A DNA stretch of 64,000 nt from CBDCNH01 sp965219015 (GTDB lineage Bacteria; Pseudomonadota; Alphaproteobacteria; Rhodobacterales; Rhodobacteraceae): positions 1 through 64,000 of the forward strand of contig CBDCNH010000018.1 in assembly GCA_965219015.1 (NCBI GenBank), read 5' to 3'. Positions 25,851 through 35,855 of this stretch are shown here, one piece after another; positions within the stretch are counted from its first letter, which is position 1; the number at the start of each line of letters is the position of its first letter. A program made the translations under genes and the position numbers. The notes below the pieces were generated by a model. That model was not told where the DNA came from. It ran no database searches and saw only the letters and a program-made list of their open reading frames with translations.

Positions 25851-26726
25851 ATGAGCATCGAGGCAGTCGGCGTCATCGGCGCCGGTCAGATGGGCAACGG
25901 CATCGCGCATGTCTTCGCGCTCGCAGGGTTCGACGTGGTGCTGACCGACGTCTCGCCCGAGGCGCTCGACCGCGCGACCGGGCTCATCGAGCGCAACCTG
26001 GCCCGTCAGGTCTCGCGCGGCAAGATCGAGGCCGCGGACCAGGCGGCGGCGCTCGGCCGCATCCGCACCACCGCGAAGCTCGCCGACCTCGGTGCGACGG
26101 ACCTCGTGATCGAGGCCGCGACGGAGCGCGAGTCGGTGAAGATCGCCATCTTCGAGCAGCTGGTGCCGCATCTCGGGCCGGACACGATCCTGACCTCGAA
26201 CACCTCGTCGATCTCGATCACCCGGCTCGCGAGCCGTACCGACCGGCCGGAGAAGTTCCTCGGCTTCCACTTCATGAACCCCGTCCCGGTGATGCAGCTC
26301 GTCGAGCTGATCCGCGGCATCGCCACGGACCAGGCGACGGTCGAGACCTGCCTCGGCGTCGTCGAGCGGATCGGCAAGACGCCCTCGGCCTCGGAGGACT
26401 TTCCCGCCTTCATCGTCAACCGCATCCTGATGCCGATGATCAACGAGGCGATCTACACGCTCTTCGAGGGCGTGGGCTCGGTGCGCTCGATCGACACCTC
26501 GATGCGGCTCGGCGCGAACCATCCGATGGGGCCGCTGGAGCTCGCCGACTTCATCGGCCTCGACACCTGCCTCGCGATCATGAACGTGCTGCACGAGGGG
26601 CTCGCGGACTCGAAGTACCGCCCTTGCCCGCTCCTGACCAAGTACGTCGAGGCCGGCTGGCTCGGCCGCAAGACCGAGCGCGGCTTCTATGACTACCGCG
26701 GCGCCGAGCCCGTCCCTACCCGCTGA
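25851..26726 (+). CDS. 3-hydroxybutyryl-CoA dehydrogenase
   Basis: A 291-residue NAD-dependent 3-hydroxyacyl-CoA dehydrogenase. VGVIGAGQMGNGIAHVFALAG is the Rossmann site; SNTSSISITRLA and GFHFMNPVPVMQLVELI (catalytic His) and the C-terminal NRILMPMINEAIYTLFEGV and GANHPMGPLELADFIGLDT complete the family pattern. It oxidises (S)-3-hydroxybutyryl-CoA in fatty-acid or polyhydroxybutyrate-linked metabolism. Being near etfBA is usual in this order of bacteria. Its last 34 bases overlap the 3' end of the convergent acyltransferase gene. Confidence 0.93.
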   Translation: MSIEAVGVIGAGQMGNGIAHVFALAGFDVVLTDVSPEALDRATGLIERNLARQVSRGKIEAADQAAALGRIRTTAKLADLGATDLVIEAATERESVKIAIFEQLVPHLGPDTILTSNTSSISITRLASRTDRPEKFLGFHFMNPVPVMQLVELIRGIATDQATVETCLGVVERIGKTPSASEDFPAFIVNRILMPMINEAIYTLFEGVGSVRSIDTSMRLGANHPMGPLELADFIGLDTCLAIMNVLHEGLADSKYRPCPLLTKYVEAGWLGRKTERGFYDYRGAEPVPTR

Positions 26727-27604
26727 CCCGCCAGCGCCAGCGTCCGGGCGCGGAGCCATGCCATGAAGCCGCGCGGATCGCGCGACCAGCCGGCGATCTC
26801 GTCGGCCGCGATCGGGTGCCCGATCACCGGACCCTGCGGCTTGTTCAGCGCGTGGGCGATCTCGTGCAGGAGAAGCCCCTGCCGCAGCGTCGGCGAGAGC
26901 CGGTTGGCGATCTGGTAGGCGCGCGAGTTCTGCCCCGGAAAGTAGATCGGCAGCACCGCCGCGCCGCTCCGGAGCACCATCTTCGCCGTGAACGGATTCC
27001 ACTCCGCCTCCACCGCGCGCCCGAGAAAGCCGGACGTCGCCGCGACCTGGCCCGACGGGAACAGGATCACCACGCCCCTCTCGCCCAGGTGCTGCATCGC
27101 GAGCCGGCGCATCTCGAGCCCTTTCTCGCGCGCGTTCGCTTCGTGCGGGAAGGGCACGGGGACCATGTGGTAGGCGATCTCGGCGATGCCGGTCAGCAGC
27201 GAGCGGGTGAGGATCTTGAAATCGCCCCGCACCTGCATCACGAGCCGCGCCATCACCAGACCGTCGACGAGCCCATGCGGATGGTTCGCGACCACCACGA
27301 GCGGCCCCGTCGCGGGGATCCGGGCGATCTCCTCGGGCGGCGTGGTGAGCTCGATGCCCATGACGTCGAGCGTGCGCTGCCAGAAGGCGAGCCCGCTGAC
27401 AGGGCCTCCGCGCTCGAACTGGCGGATGCGCGCGAGCAGCGTCGCCTTGCCGGTCAGCCACTCGATGCCGCGGATCGTGAGCACGCGGCGCAGGTCGTCG
27501 TAGGTGTTGGCATAGGAAAGGCGTCGCACCTCGAAGGGCCGCGGCGCAGCGCGCGGGGCGACCGTCTGGTCATCCATGATCGGGGACGGGTGCCGCGTCC
27601 GCAT
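26693..27604 (-). CDS. Lysophospholipid acyltransferase (PlsC family)
   Basis: A 303-residue acyltransferase. The active-site block is VVANHPHGLVDGL, the NHP-x-G-x-x-DG form of the H-x4-D motif, and ILFPSGQVAAT is the substrate-binding motif (the usual EGT is replaced by PSGQ). This form is found in OlsA/hemolysin-like enzymes that acylate lyso-lipids or ornithine lipid precursors. The ATG at 27604 overlaps the HPr stop (TGATG) and is preceded by GGGGAGG, so translation is coupled to ptsH. A downstream ATG at 27577 lacks a ribosome-binding site. Exact acceptor unknown. Confidence 0.82.
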   Translation of the reverse strand: MRTRHPSPIMDDQTVAPRAAPRPFEVRRLSYANTYDDLRRVLTIRGIEWLTGKATLLARIRQFERGGPVSGLAFWQRTLDVMGIELTTPPEEIARIPATGPLVVVANHPHGLVDGLVMARLVMQVRGDFKILTRSLLTGIAEIAYHMVPVPFPHEANAREKGLEMRRLAMQHLGERGVVILFPSGQVAATSGFLGRAVEAEWNPFTAKMVLRSGAAVLPIYFPGQNSRAYQIANRLSPTLRQGLLLHEIAHALNKPQGPVIGHPIAADEIAGWSRDPRGFMAWLRARTLALAGQRVGTGSAPR

Positions 27605-27903
27605 CAGAACGCCTCCCCGAAGCGGCCGTCGACGAGGACGCGCAGGGCTGCGGCCAGCGCGTCGGCGTCCTGTCCCCTGGTTCGGACGCAGATCGATGAC
27701 CCGCGCGCGGCCGCGAGCATCAGGAGCCCCATGATGCTGTCGCCGGAGACCCAGTCGCCGTCGCCGTCGCCGCGGCTCACCTCGGCATCCGCGTCATGCG
27801 CCTCGACGACCTCGACGAACTTTGCCGAAGCGCGTGCGTGCAGCCCTTTCTCGTTGACGATCCGTACCGAAAACTCGGCCAAGATCTCCTCCCCCGTCGC
27901 CAT
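27604..27903 (-). CDS. ptsH: Phosphocarrier HPr of the regulatory PTS
   Basis: A 99-residue HPr. The phosphorylatable His22 is in NEKGLHARASAKF, and the regulatory Ser motif is GDSIMGLLML (Ser56, the equivalent of Ser46 targeted by HprK). A short acidic insert (DGDGD) precedes it and makes the protein slightly longer than usual. With EIIA-Man at 27979 and HprK at 28666 and no sugar permease nearby, this belongs to the regulatory (not transport) PTS of alphaproteobacteria. Confidence 0.92.
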   Translation of the reverse strand: MATGEEILAEFSVRIVNEKGLHARASAKFVEVVEAHDADAEVSRGDGDGDWVSGDSIMGLLMLAAARGSSICVRTRGQDADALAAALRVLVDGRFGEAF

Positions 27904-27978
27904 CCCGAAGTCCGGCGTCGCAGGCTGAACCGGATCGAACGCGGTCGCAACCCCGCGCCCGCGACGGCCGCGTCGCGC

Positions 27979-28389
27979 CTACTCGACGCGATCCGTCGCG
28001 ACGTTCATGGCGTTGATATATTTCCGGGCTGCCGCGAGGGCCGCCGCGACCGCCTCGGGCACGCCGAGCTTGCGGGATTTTGCGAGCTTCACCAGCATCG
28101 GCAGGTTGGCACCGTAAAGGATGCGGCGATTGCCGAGCGAGCAGGCGCGCAACGCGAGGTTCGCCGGCGAACCGCCGAACATGTCGGCGACGACGACCAC
28201 GCCATCCCCTTCGTCGACCTGATTGGCTGCGGCACAGATCTCGGACTGCTTGGCGGGACGGTCGTCCATGTCGTCGATCGAGATGGCCAGCACGCCCGGC
28301 TGCTTGCCGACGACGTGCTCCACGGCCGCGAGATACTCCCGCGCCAGCCCGCCATGTGCGACGATGACAATTCCGATCAACTGCGGCAA
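27979..28389 (-). CDS. PTS EIIA component, mannose family
   Basis: A 136-residue EIIA-Man domain protein. The phosphorylated His12 lies in GIVIVAHGGLAREYL, and DMFGGSPANLALR is the second conserved block. No EIIB/EIIC is encoded nearby, so it is a regulatory EIIA acting downstream of HPr. The ribosome-binding region and promoter would lie in the unusual gap upstream (28390-28665), where rapZ is normally found. 75 bases separate it from ptsH. Confidence 0.92.
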   Translation of the reverse strand: MPQLIGIVIVAHGGLAREYLAAVEHVVGKQPGVLAISIDDMDDRPAKQSEICAAANQVDEGDGVVVVADMFGGSPANLALRACSLGNRRILYGANLPMLVKLAKSRKLGVPEAVAAALAAARKYINAMNVATDRVE

Positions 28390-28665
28390 CCTTCAGCGCT
28401 GGGACACCATACCGTCACGACGCGTGGTCCGCCTTGACGCCACAGGCGCCCGGCGGTCGAGCGTGTGCGTTTGCTGTCCCCTTGAGTGTTAGATACGCGG
28501 CAGTGCAGCACTGCAAGCATGATCGGGCAAAAGGCCGCAGTTACAACTCGAAGGTGTTGCCGGAGTGCCCGAAACGTCTGCCAAAGCACGTCCTCCCGAT
28601 TGCTCCGTGTCTCGATGCGGCCGCGGAAAACCACCGCGCAGCAAGCGGGAATAACGTCCTCCGTG
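28390..28665. other. Gene-free gap where rapZ is expected, with an hprK 3'-end repeat
   Basis: 276 bases between hprK and the EIIA gene without a supportable gene; composition is less GC-rich than the neighbours. None of the frames gives RapZ sequence. The segment CACTCCGGCAACACCTTCGAG on the minus strand (about 28547-28569) is an imperfect copy (19 of 23 matches) of the hprK 3' end CAGTCCTGCAACACCTTCG at 28683-28705; 12 bases, CGAAGGTGTTGC on the plus strand, are identical (28549-28560 and 28685-28696). A 7-bp inverted repeat GCAGTGC-A-GCACTGC lies at 28500-28514. Confidence 0.6.
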
Positions 28666-29094
28666 TCAGGCATCGCGCTCACCGCGAAGGTGTTGCAGGA
28701 CTGCAGGTGCGAGCGTGATCGTCGCAACACCGCCGCCATGCACGAGGGGAAGGCGGCAGCCGAGGAACGCGGCCGACCGCGCGGGCGGCAGGCGGTCGGT
28801 CTCGGGCACGTCGAGATCGACGGCGAGCGCGAGGCGGGTCGCCGGTTCGGTCTCGGCGCGCAGCAGCCCGACGCCCCAGGCTTCGATGCGTCCGCGGATG
28901 GCGTCCGGTGCCGTCGCTTCGAGCCCTGGCCCGAGGCGGGTCACCAGCGTGATGTCGTCGGCCACCAGGCGCGCGCCGAACGCCATCAGAGCCAGCGCCA
29001 GCGTCGACTTGCCGCTGCCGGGCGCCCCGAGGATAAGGACGCCCCTGCCGGCGACGGCCACGGTGCTGGCATGAAGTTGCAGCGGCGCGCTCAT
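28666..29094 (-). CDS. hprK: HPr kinase/phosphorylase (short alphaproteobacterial form)
   Basis: A 142-residue protein comprising only the kinase domain, the normal short form in alphaproteobacteria. Walker A is VLILGAPGSGKSTLALAL near residue 20; ADDITLVTR follows as the HprK capping segment. It phosphorylates HPr on Ser using ATP. The start overlaps the chvG stop (ATGA, 29091-29094), so it is coupled to the sensor kinase. The C-terminus (LQHLRGERDA) is the part whose DNA is partly duplicated in the gap downstream. Confidence 0.92.
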   Translation of the reverse strand: MSAPLQLHASTVAVAGRGVLILGAPGSGKSTLALALMAFGARLVADDITLVTRLGPGLEATAPDAIRGRIEAWGVGLLRAETEPATRLALAVDLDVPETDRLPPARSAAFLGCRLPLVHGGGVATITLAPAVLQHLRGERDA

Positions 29095-30791
29095 TGCGGC
29101 AGGCAGACGACGAAGCGCGCGCCGGTCGGTTCGGCGGTGGCGTCGGCACCCGCAGGGCGGATGTTCTCCGCCCAGATCACGCCGCCATGCGCCTCGACGA
29201 TCTGCCGCGAGATCGCGAGCCCGAGCCCGGAGTGGTTGCCGAAGTCGCCCTGCGGCCGCTCGGAATAGAAGCGCTCGAAGATCCGGCCGAGCGCGGCCTC
29301 GGGGATGCCGGGTCCGGTGTCCTCGACGACGATGAGCACCGTGCGGTCGGACCGGCGTAGCCAGACCCGCACGGCATCTCCGGCTTCGGAGAACGACACG
29401 GCATTGCCGATGAGGTTGCCGACCACTTGCGCCAGCCGCGCCTCCAGTCCCCGCACGACCACCGGGACGCGCGGCAGGTCGGCGGTGACCTCGATGCCGG
29501 ACGCGGCGCTCTCCTGCGCGAAATGCGTGGCCAGCGCATCGAGGGTGCGGACGAGGTCGAAGGGCGCCTCCTCGTCGCGCACGAGTTCGCGGTCGAGCCG
29601 GGACGCGGCGGCGATCTCGCTGACCAGCCGGTCGAGACGCCGGACATCGTGCTCGATGACGTCCATCAGCGGCGCGCGCTGGTCGGTCCGCGCGGATCGC
29701 AGCGTCATCACGGCCGAGCGCAGGGACGCGAGCGGGTTCTTGACCTCGTGCGTCACGTCGGCCGCGAACTGCTCGTTGGCGTCGATGCGCTCGTAGAGCG
29801 CCGCGACCATGCCGTCCATCGCACCCGCCAGGCGGCCGATCTCGTCGCGGCGGGCAGAGAGGTCGGGCAGCCGGATGCGTCCCGGCCGCAGGCGACGCGC
29901 TCGGGGATCCTGATGGCGGCGGCCTTGCTCGGCGGCCGCCGCGAGCGCCGACAGCGGAGCCGCGATCGTCGACGCGAGTGCGAGGCTGACGCCGATGGAG
30001 ATCAGGCTCGCCACGACGAACATCTTCAGGACGCGCTCGCGCTCGACGCGGACCAGATCGTCGATCTCGCCCGCCGCGCTGACGATCGCGACGGCGCCGA
30101 TGGCGTGGCCTCCACGAAGCACGGGTGCTGCGACGGCGAAGACCGTAGCCCCGGCAGCGTCGGCCGTGTCGACGGCGACGGTGCCGCGGAGCGCGCGCGG
30201 CAGGAGGCGGCGCGCCATGTCCTCGGCGACGGGCCGGGCGGAGGCGGCGACGCGGTGCGTCGCGGTGCCGCGGATGCCGTCGATGGCGCTCGCAAGGACG
30301 GTCGCGGGCGCCGGCTTCGGGGCCGTGCCGCCGGTCGCCGCGGCGAGGCGCACGCCCTCGGCGTCGAAAAGCAGGAGCTGCGCTCCGCGGGCAAGGTCGA
30401 GTCCGGTGGCGATGACGCCGAACTCCGCCGCGTCGTCGCCCGCGACCCGCGCCAGGATCTCGGCCGCCGACACCAGGGCGCGCTCGCGCTCGACGACGAG
30501 GCTGGCGCGGAACGGGTTGAGCGAGAGCACGCCCGTCGCAAGGACCATCAGCGCGACGAGGTTGACGCCGACGATCCGGCGCGCCAGCGGCGAACGACGG
30601 CCCCGTGCCGGTGCGTTTGGCGCAGGGCCCGTGCTGCCTGCAAGCCGGGCGGCGGCGCGCGATGCGAGGTCGAGCTCGGCCGCACTCGCCTCGGCGCTTC
30701 CGTGTGGCGGCACTTCGACGCCGGGCGTGCGCCGCCCGCGACCGAAGTGCCGCGCGAAACGGCGCGCATTGGGATGGGTGAGGGCAGTCAT
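29091..30791 (-). CDS. chvG: Sensor histidine kinase ChvG
   Basis: A 566-residue inner-membrane kinase. After a variable cytoplasmic N-terminus come the first membrane helix (VGVNLVALMVLATGVLSLN, about residues 73-92), a periplasmic stimulus-sensing domain, a second helix (MFVVASLISIGVSLALASTI near 255), HAMP, the dimerisation box ADVTHEVKNPLASLRS (His near residue 344) and the HATPase_c N, G1 and G2 boxes (VVGNLIGNAVSF, EDTGPGIPE, SGLGLAISRQ). ChvG senses envelope or acid stress in the family and pairs with ChvI. Its start overlaps the chvI stop (ATGA). Confidence 0.93.
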   Translation of the reverse strand: MTALTHPNARRFARHFGRGRRTPGVEVPPHGSAEASAAELDLASRAAARLAGSTGPAPNAPARGRRSPLARRIVGVNLVALMVLATGVLSLNPFRASLVVERERALVSAAEILARVAGDDAAEFGVIATGLDLARGAQLLLFDAEGVRLAAATGGTAPKPAPATVLASAIDGIRGTATHRVAASARPVAEDMARRLLPRALRGTVAVDTADAAGATVFAVAAPVLRGGHAIGAVAIVSAAGEIDDLVRVERERVLKMFVVASLISIGVSLALASTIAAPLSALAAAAEQGRRHQDPRARRLRPGRIRLPDLSARRDEIGRLAGAMDGMVAALYERIDANEQFAADVTHEVKNPLASLRSAVMTLRSARTDQRAPLMDVIEHDVRRLDRLVSEIAAASRLDRELVRDEEAPFDLVRTLDALATHFAQESAASGIEVTADLPRVPVVVRGLEARLAQVVGNLIGNAVSFSEAGDAVRVWLRRSDRTVLIVVEDTGPGIPEAALGRIFERFYSERPQGDFGNHSGLGLAISRQIVEAHGGVIWAENIRPAGADATAEPTGARFVVCLPQ

Positions 30792-31525
30792 TCCTCGTTG
30801 TAGCGGTAGCCGATGCCGTAGAGCGTCTCGATGGCGGCGAAGCCCTCGTCGGCGGCGCGCAGCTTCTTGCGAAGCCGCTTGATGTGGCTGTCGATGGTGC
30901 GGTCGTCGACGTAGACCTGATCGTCGTAGGCGACGTCCATCAGCGCATCGCGGCTCTTCACGAAGCCGGGGCGCTGCGCCAGAGCCTGCAGCAGCAGGAA
31001 CTCCGTCACCGTCAAGGCGACCTCGCGGCCCTTCCAGAGCACCGCATGGCGCAAGGGGTCCATCGTGAGCGCGCCGCGCACCATGACGCGGGCATCCTCG
31101 CCTGTGGCCTCGCCGCGCCCGACGGCCGCCTGGCGGCGGATCAGCGCGCGGATGCGCTCAACGAGGAGCCGCTGCGAGAAGGGCTTGCGGACATAGTCGT
31201 CGGCGCCCATCCGAAGGCCGAGCACCTCGTCGATCTCGTCGTCCTTCGAGGTCAGGAAGATCACCGGCATCGCGGTCTTCTGGCGCAGGCGCTGCAGGAG
31301 GTCCATGCCGTCCATGCGCGGCATCTTGATGTCGAGTACCGCCACGTCGGGCATCCGGCGGTTGAACGCGTCGAGCGCCGACTGGCCGTCGTTGTAGGTC
31401 TCGACGTCGAACCCCTCCGCCTCGAGCGTCATCGCCACCGACAGCAGGATGTTTCGGTCATCGTCGACGAGCGCGACGCGCGGGGACGCGGTCGGGCGCC
31501 CGTCGGCAAGGTCAGTCTTCTGCAC
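30788..31525 (-). CDS. chvI: Response regulator ChvI
   Basis: A 245-residue OmpR-class regulator. The receiver has the acidic pocket ALVDDDRN, phosphoacceptor Asp65 in VAVLDIKMPRMDG, the conserved Thr in VIFLTSKDDEIDE and Lys-Pro in DYVRKPFSQ. The C-terminal winged helix ends SHIKRLRKKLRA and LYGIGYRYNEE. A GTG at 31525 has CGGAGA about 7 bases upstream and gives the usual N-terminus; an upstream in-frame start at 31573 adds 16 unconserved residues. The gene is divergent from pckA, a synteny shared with rhizobia where ChvI influences pckA. Confidence 0.93.
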   Translation of the reverse strand: MQKTDLADGRPTASPRVALVDDDRNILLSVAMTLEAEGFDVETYNDGQSALDAFNRRMPDVAVLDIKMPRMDGMDLLQRLRQKTAMPVIFLTSKDDEIDEVLGLRMGADDYVRKPFSQRLLVERIRALIRRQAAVGRGEATGEDARVMVRGALTMDPLRHAVLWKGREVALTVTEFLLLQALAQRPGFVKSRDALMDVAYDDQVYVDDRTIDSHIKRLRKKLRAADEGFAAIETLYGIGYRYNEE

Positions 31526-31589
31526 GGCAATCTCCGTCGAAGGAAAGCGCCGCCGAATCGGAGCGCGAGGCACGCAGGATGCGCCGGAA

Positions 31590-31605
31590 AGCCGAACGTT
31601 CGGCT
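31590..31605. promoter_or_regulatory. 16-bp perfect palindrome in the chvI-pckA intergenic region
   Basis: AGCCGAACGTTCGGCT is a perfect palindrome, 65 bases upstream of the chvI start and 167 bases upstream of pckA. Its position suits a dimeric regulator's operator acting on chvI or both genes. No factor can be named from sequence. Confidence 0.4.
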
Positions 31606-31771
31606 AATTCGCTGCCGGTTTGGCAGGCTGCGCCGCAAGTCATTGAAGTGATTGCGCTAACGGTCGGAATGCTCCCTGTTCGCGCAGGGCTGCCGGATGC
31701 TATAAAGCCATGCGCGACGGAGATCCGCGGCGCGCCGACCCGGAGGCGGCACCGGACAGGGAGGTTCCGCC

Positions 31772-33418
<1,647 letters not shown>

Positions 33419-34179
33419 CACGGCCAGCACCACGAGCGTCACGCGGCGAAAGAGCGCCTGGTCGAGCCGGTCCTGGATGACGAACCCGGCAAGAAGCCCC
33501 AATGCGGACGGCACAAGCATGACGAGAGATAGCGGCAAGGTCGCGTCATTGAGCACCCCCGACTGCAGATGGGCGCCAAGCAGCATGATCGAGCCGATCA
33601 GGTACACCACTCCCTGAACGCGCACGCTCTCGGTCTTTTCGGTGCCCCTTGCGACGAGATAGGCGATGACCGGCGGGCCCCAGACGCCCGAGAGCCCGCC
33701 GTAGAAACCGCCGACGGCGCCCACCGCCAGTTCGGCCCGCTCGGGACGTGACGCGTCGATGCCGATCTGCCAGCCGGCGAGTTGCGTGACGGCGAAGGCG
33801 AGGATTGGCACACCGAGCAGACCGAAGAGGACGGCCTGCGGAATGACGGTCACGAGTTGCGCGCTGGCGGCGATGAAGAGGACGATGGTCACGATGAGCC
33901 GCCAGTAGCACACGACCGAGCGAAGCGCGGGCCGCCACCCCTGCCGGAACGCCTGCGCCACGTTGGTCACGAGGGTGGGGACGATCAGTGTCGCGAGGGC
34001 GACCTTGGCGGGCAGGAACGACCCGAGCCCCGAGACCATCACCATCGGCATCCCGAAGCCGACGGCGCCCTTCACGAACGCAGCCGCGACCGTCACCGCG
34101 GCCGCGAGCCAGAAGGCTCCTTGTCCGAAATCGGGGTCCACGCCGCTCCCTCCTGGAGAAGCGCCGAAGGGAAGCGGCG

Positions 34180-35709
34180 TCAGCCCCCCTTGGCCGCGTT
34201 CAGCGCGTCCGTCATCGCGGTTGAGAAGTCCGTCTGCGCCTTCAGCCGCTCGGGCTTCGGCGCGTCCGGCTCCGCCTGCGCAAGCGCGTGGCAATAAGCG
34301 CTCTGCACGGCCGTGATCCGGTTGGTGTACTCCAGGTCTGGCGCCGTCGACATGTACGTCTTCGCCACCGCAGCGAGCTTTTCGGGCGCCAGCGGCGCTC
34401 CGGCCAATGCCGCGACATCGGCGCGGATCGTGCCCGGCAGCCACTCGACGGGAACGTTCGCACATTCGGCGGCAGCGAGCGTCACCGCATCCGCGGGCTC
34501 GACCTGCCGGCGCATGGTGGCCACGAAAGCAGGACGGGAGACGGCGGGAGCATCGTTGCCCCAGGACTTGCGGATATACGTCGTGACGGCGGCGATCTCG
34601 GCATCGGAGAGCTTCTCGGCGAAGCTCGGCATCACGCCATAGACGCCCTTCGGCGCGATCCCCTGGATCAGCACGGCGACGACGTTGTGCGGCTGGTCCG
34701 CGATCACGCCGCCGTTCTGGACGAGGCTCGCCGCGACGCCGACGGCGCCCTTGCCGTCGTCGGAATGGCAGGTCTTGCAGTTCGACTTGTAGACACCCGC
34801 GCCCACGTCCATCTGCGCCAGCGCCTGCACGCTGTCGTCGGATCGCTCCGCGGACTCGCTCGGCGGACGCGACAGGATGAAGCGCGAAATCCCCCGCACA
34901 TCGTCCTCGGAAAGCGCCGCCATATCGTAAGACACCTCCGCCATCGGCCCGAAGGGCGTGATGTTCATCGAATGACCGCGCAAGTATTCGGTCAGCGTGT
35001 CCTCGTTCCACTTGCCGAGCACCGATCCCTCGCCGGTGCTGATGTTGGGCGCGTACCAGGTCTCGATCTTGCCGCCCTGGAAACGCTGGTCGGTCAGTTC
35101 GTCGCCGAGCGCGCTGTGGGGCGTGTGGCAGGCGCCGCAGTGCGCGAGCGCCTCGACGATGTAGCCGCCGCGGTTCGTCAGCGCATCGGCGTTGACATCG
35201 GGCTGGAACCGGCCTTCCTCGAAGTAGAGCGCCTGCCAGCCGTTCAGGCTGGTCCGCACGTTGTAGGGGAACGGCAGATCGACGACTTCGACCTCGTTCT
35301 CCACCGGCGTCACGCTGCGGAAGTAGGCGTAGAGCGCGTCGATGTCGTGGTCGTTGATCTTGGTGAAGTGCGTGTAGGGCATCGCCGGGTAGATCGGCGA
35401 GCCGTCCTTCAGGACGCCGCGGCGGAGCGCGCCCTCGAAATCGTCCCGCGTCCAGTCGCCGATGCCGGTCGCGTCCGGCGTGATGTTGGGGCTCACGAGC
35501 GTGCCGAACGGCGTCTGCAGCCGGTAGCCGCCGGCGTAGGGACGGTCAGGCTCGACCGTGTGGCACCCCTGGCAGCCTGCGGCGGTTGCGAGGTACTCAC
35601 CTTCCTTGACCAGAGCCGGATCGGGCGCCGTATCCTGTGCGCTGGCCGCCAAGGGCGCGAGCAGGCTCGCGACCGCGACCGTGACGCCGCAACCGAAGAT
35701 CCGTGACAT
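34180..35709 (-). CDS. Tri-haem cytochrome c (alcohol dehydrogenase cytochrome-subunit type)
   Basis: A 509-residue exported protein. A signal peptide (VAVASLLAPLAASAQ) is followed by three class I cytochrome c domains with CQGCH (Cys46/Cys49), CGACH near residue 190 and CKTCH near residue 313; axial Met candidates follow, for example VMPSFAEKL. This architecture matches the membrane-associated cytochrome subunit of quinohaemoprotein alcohol, aldehyde or gluconate dehydrogenases, which passes electrons to ubiquinone. An extra domain of about 100 residues without haem motif ends the protein. No dehydrogenase subunit is adjacent. GGGAGAGC precedes the ATG at 35709. Confidence 0.88.
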   Translation of the reverse strand: MSRIFGCGVTVAVASLLAPLAASAQDTAPDPALVKEGEYLATAAGCQGCHTVEPDRPYAGGYRLQTPFGTLVSPNITPDATGIGDWTRDDFEGALRRGVLKDGSPIYPAMPYTHFTKINDHDIDALYAYFRSVTPVENEVEVVDLPFPYNVRTSLNGWQALYFEEGRFQPDVNADALTNRGGYIVEALAHCGACHTPHSALGDELTDQRFQGGKIETWYAPNISTGEGSVLGKWNEDTLTEYLRGHSMNITPFGPMAEVSYDMAALSEDDVRGISRFILSRPPSESAERSDDSVQALAQMDVGAGVYKSNCKTCHSDDGKGAVGVAASLVQNGGVIADQPHNVVAVLIQGIAPKGVYGVMPSFAEKLSDAEIAAVTTYIRKSWGNDAPAVSRPAFVATMRRQVEPADAVTLAAAECANVPVEWLPGTIRADVAALAGAPLAPEKLAAVAKTYMSTAPDLEYTNRITAVQSAYCHALAQAEPDAPKPERLKAQTDFSTAMTDALNAAKGG

Positions 35710-35855
35710 GCTGCTCTCCCTCCCGTGAACCTGCATCCTACGCGAGAAATAGCCGTAAGTTCCTGCGACGGCACGACGCATCTTCAGGTGGCTTGTAAAA
35801 AGAGGAACTCGGACGGGCGGCATTTTCGTACGAAGCGCACTTTCCTTCGATCTCG

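Noticed and set aside
28377..28739. 120-codon minus-strand frame in the rapZ gap
   Set aside because: Overlaps the hprK end out of frame, Cys/Arg-rich with no RapZ or other similarity; no ribosome-binding site.
35825..35834. TTCGTACGAA palindrome upstream of the cytochrome gene as LysR operator
   Set aside because: Short, not of the T-N11-A form, and close to the LysR 3' end; kept only as a remark.
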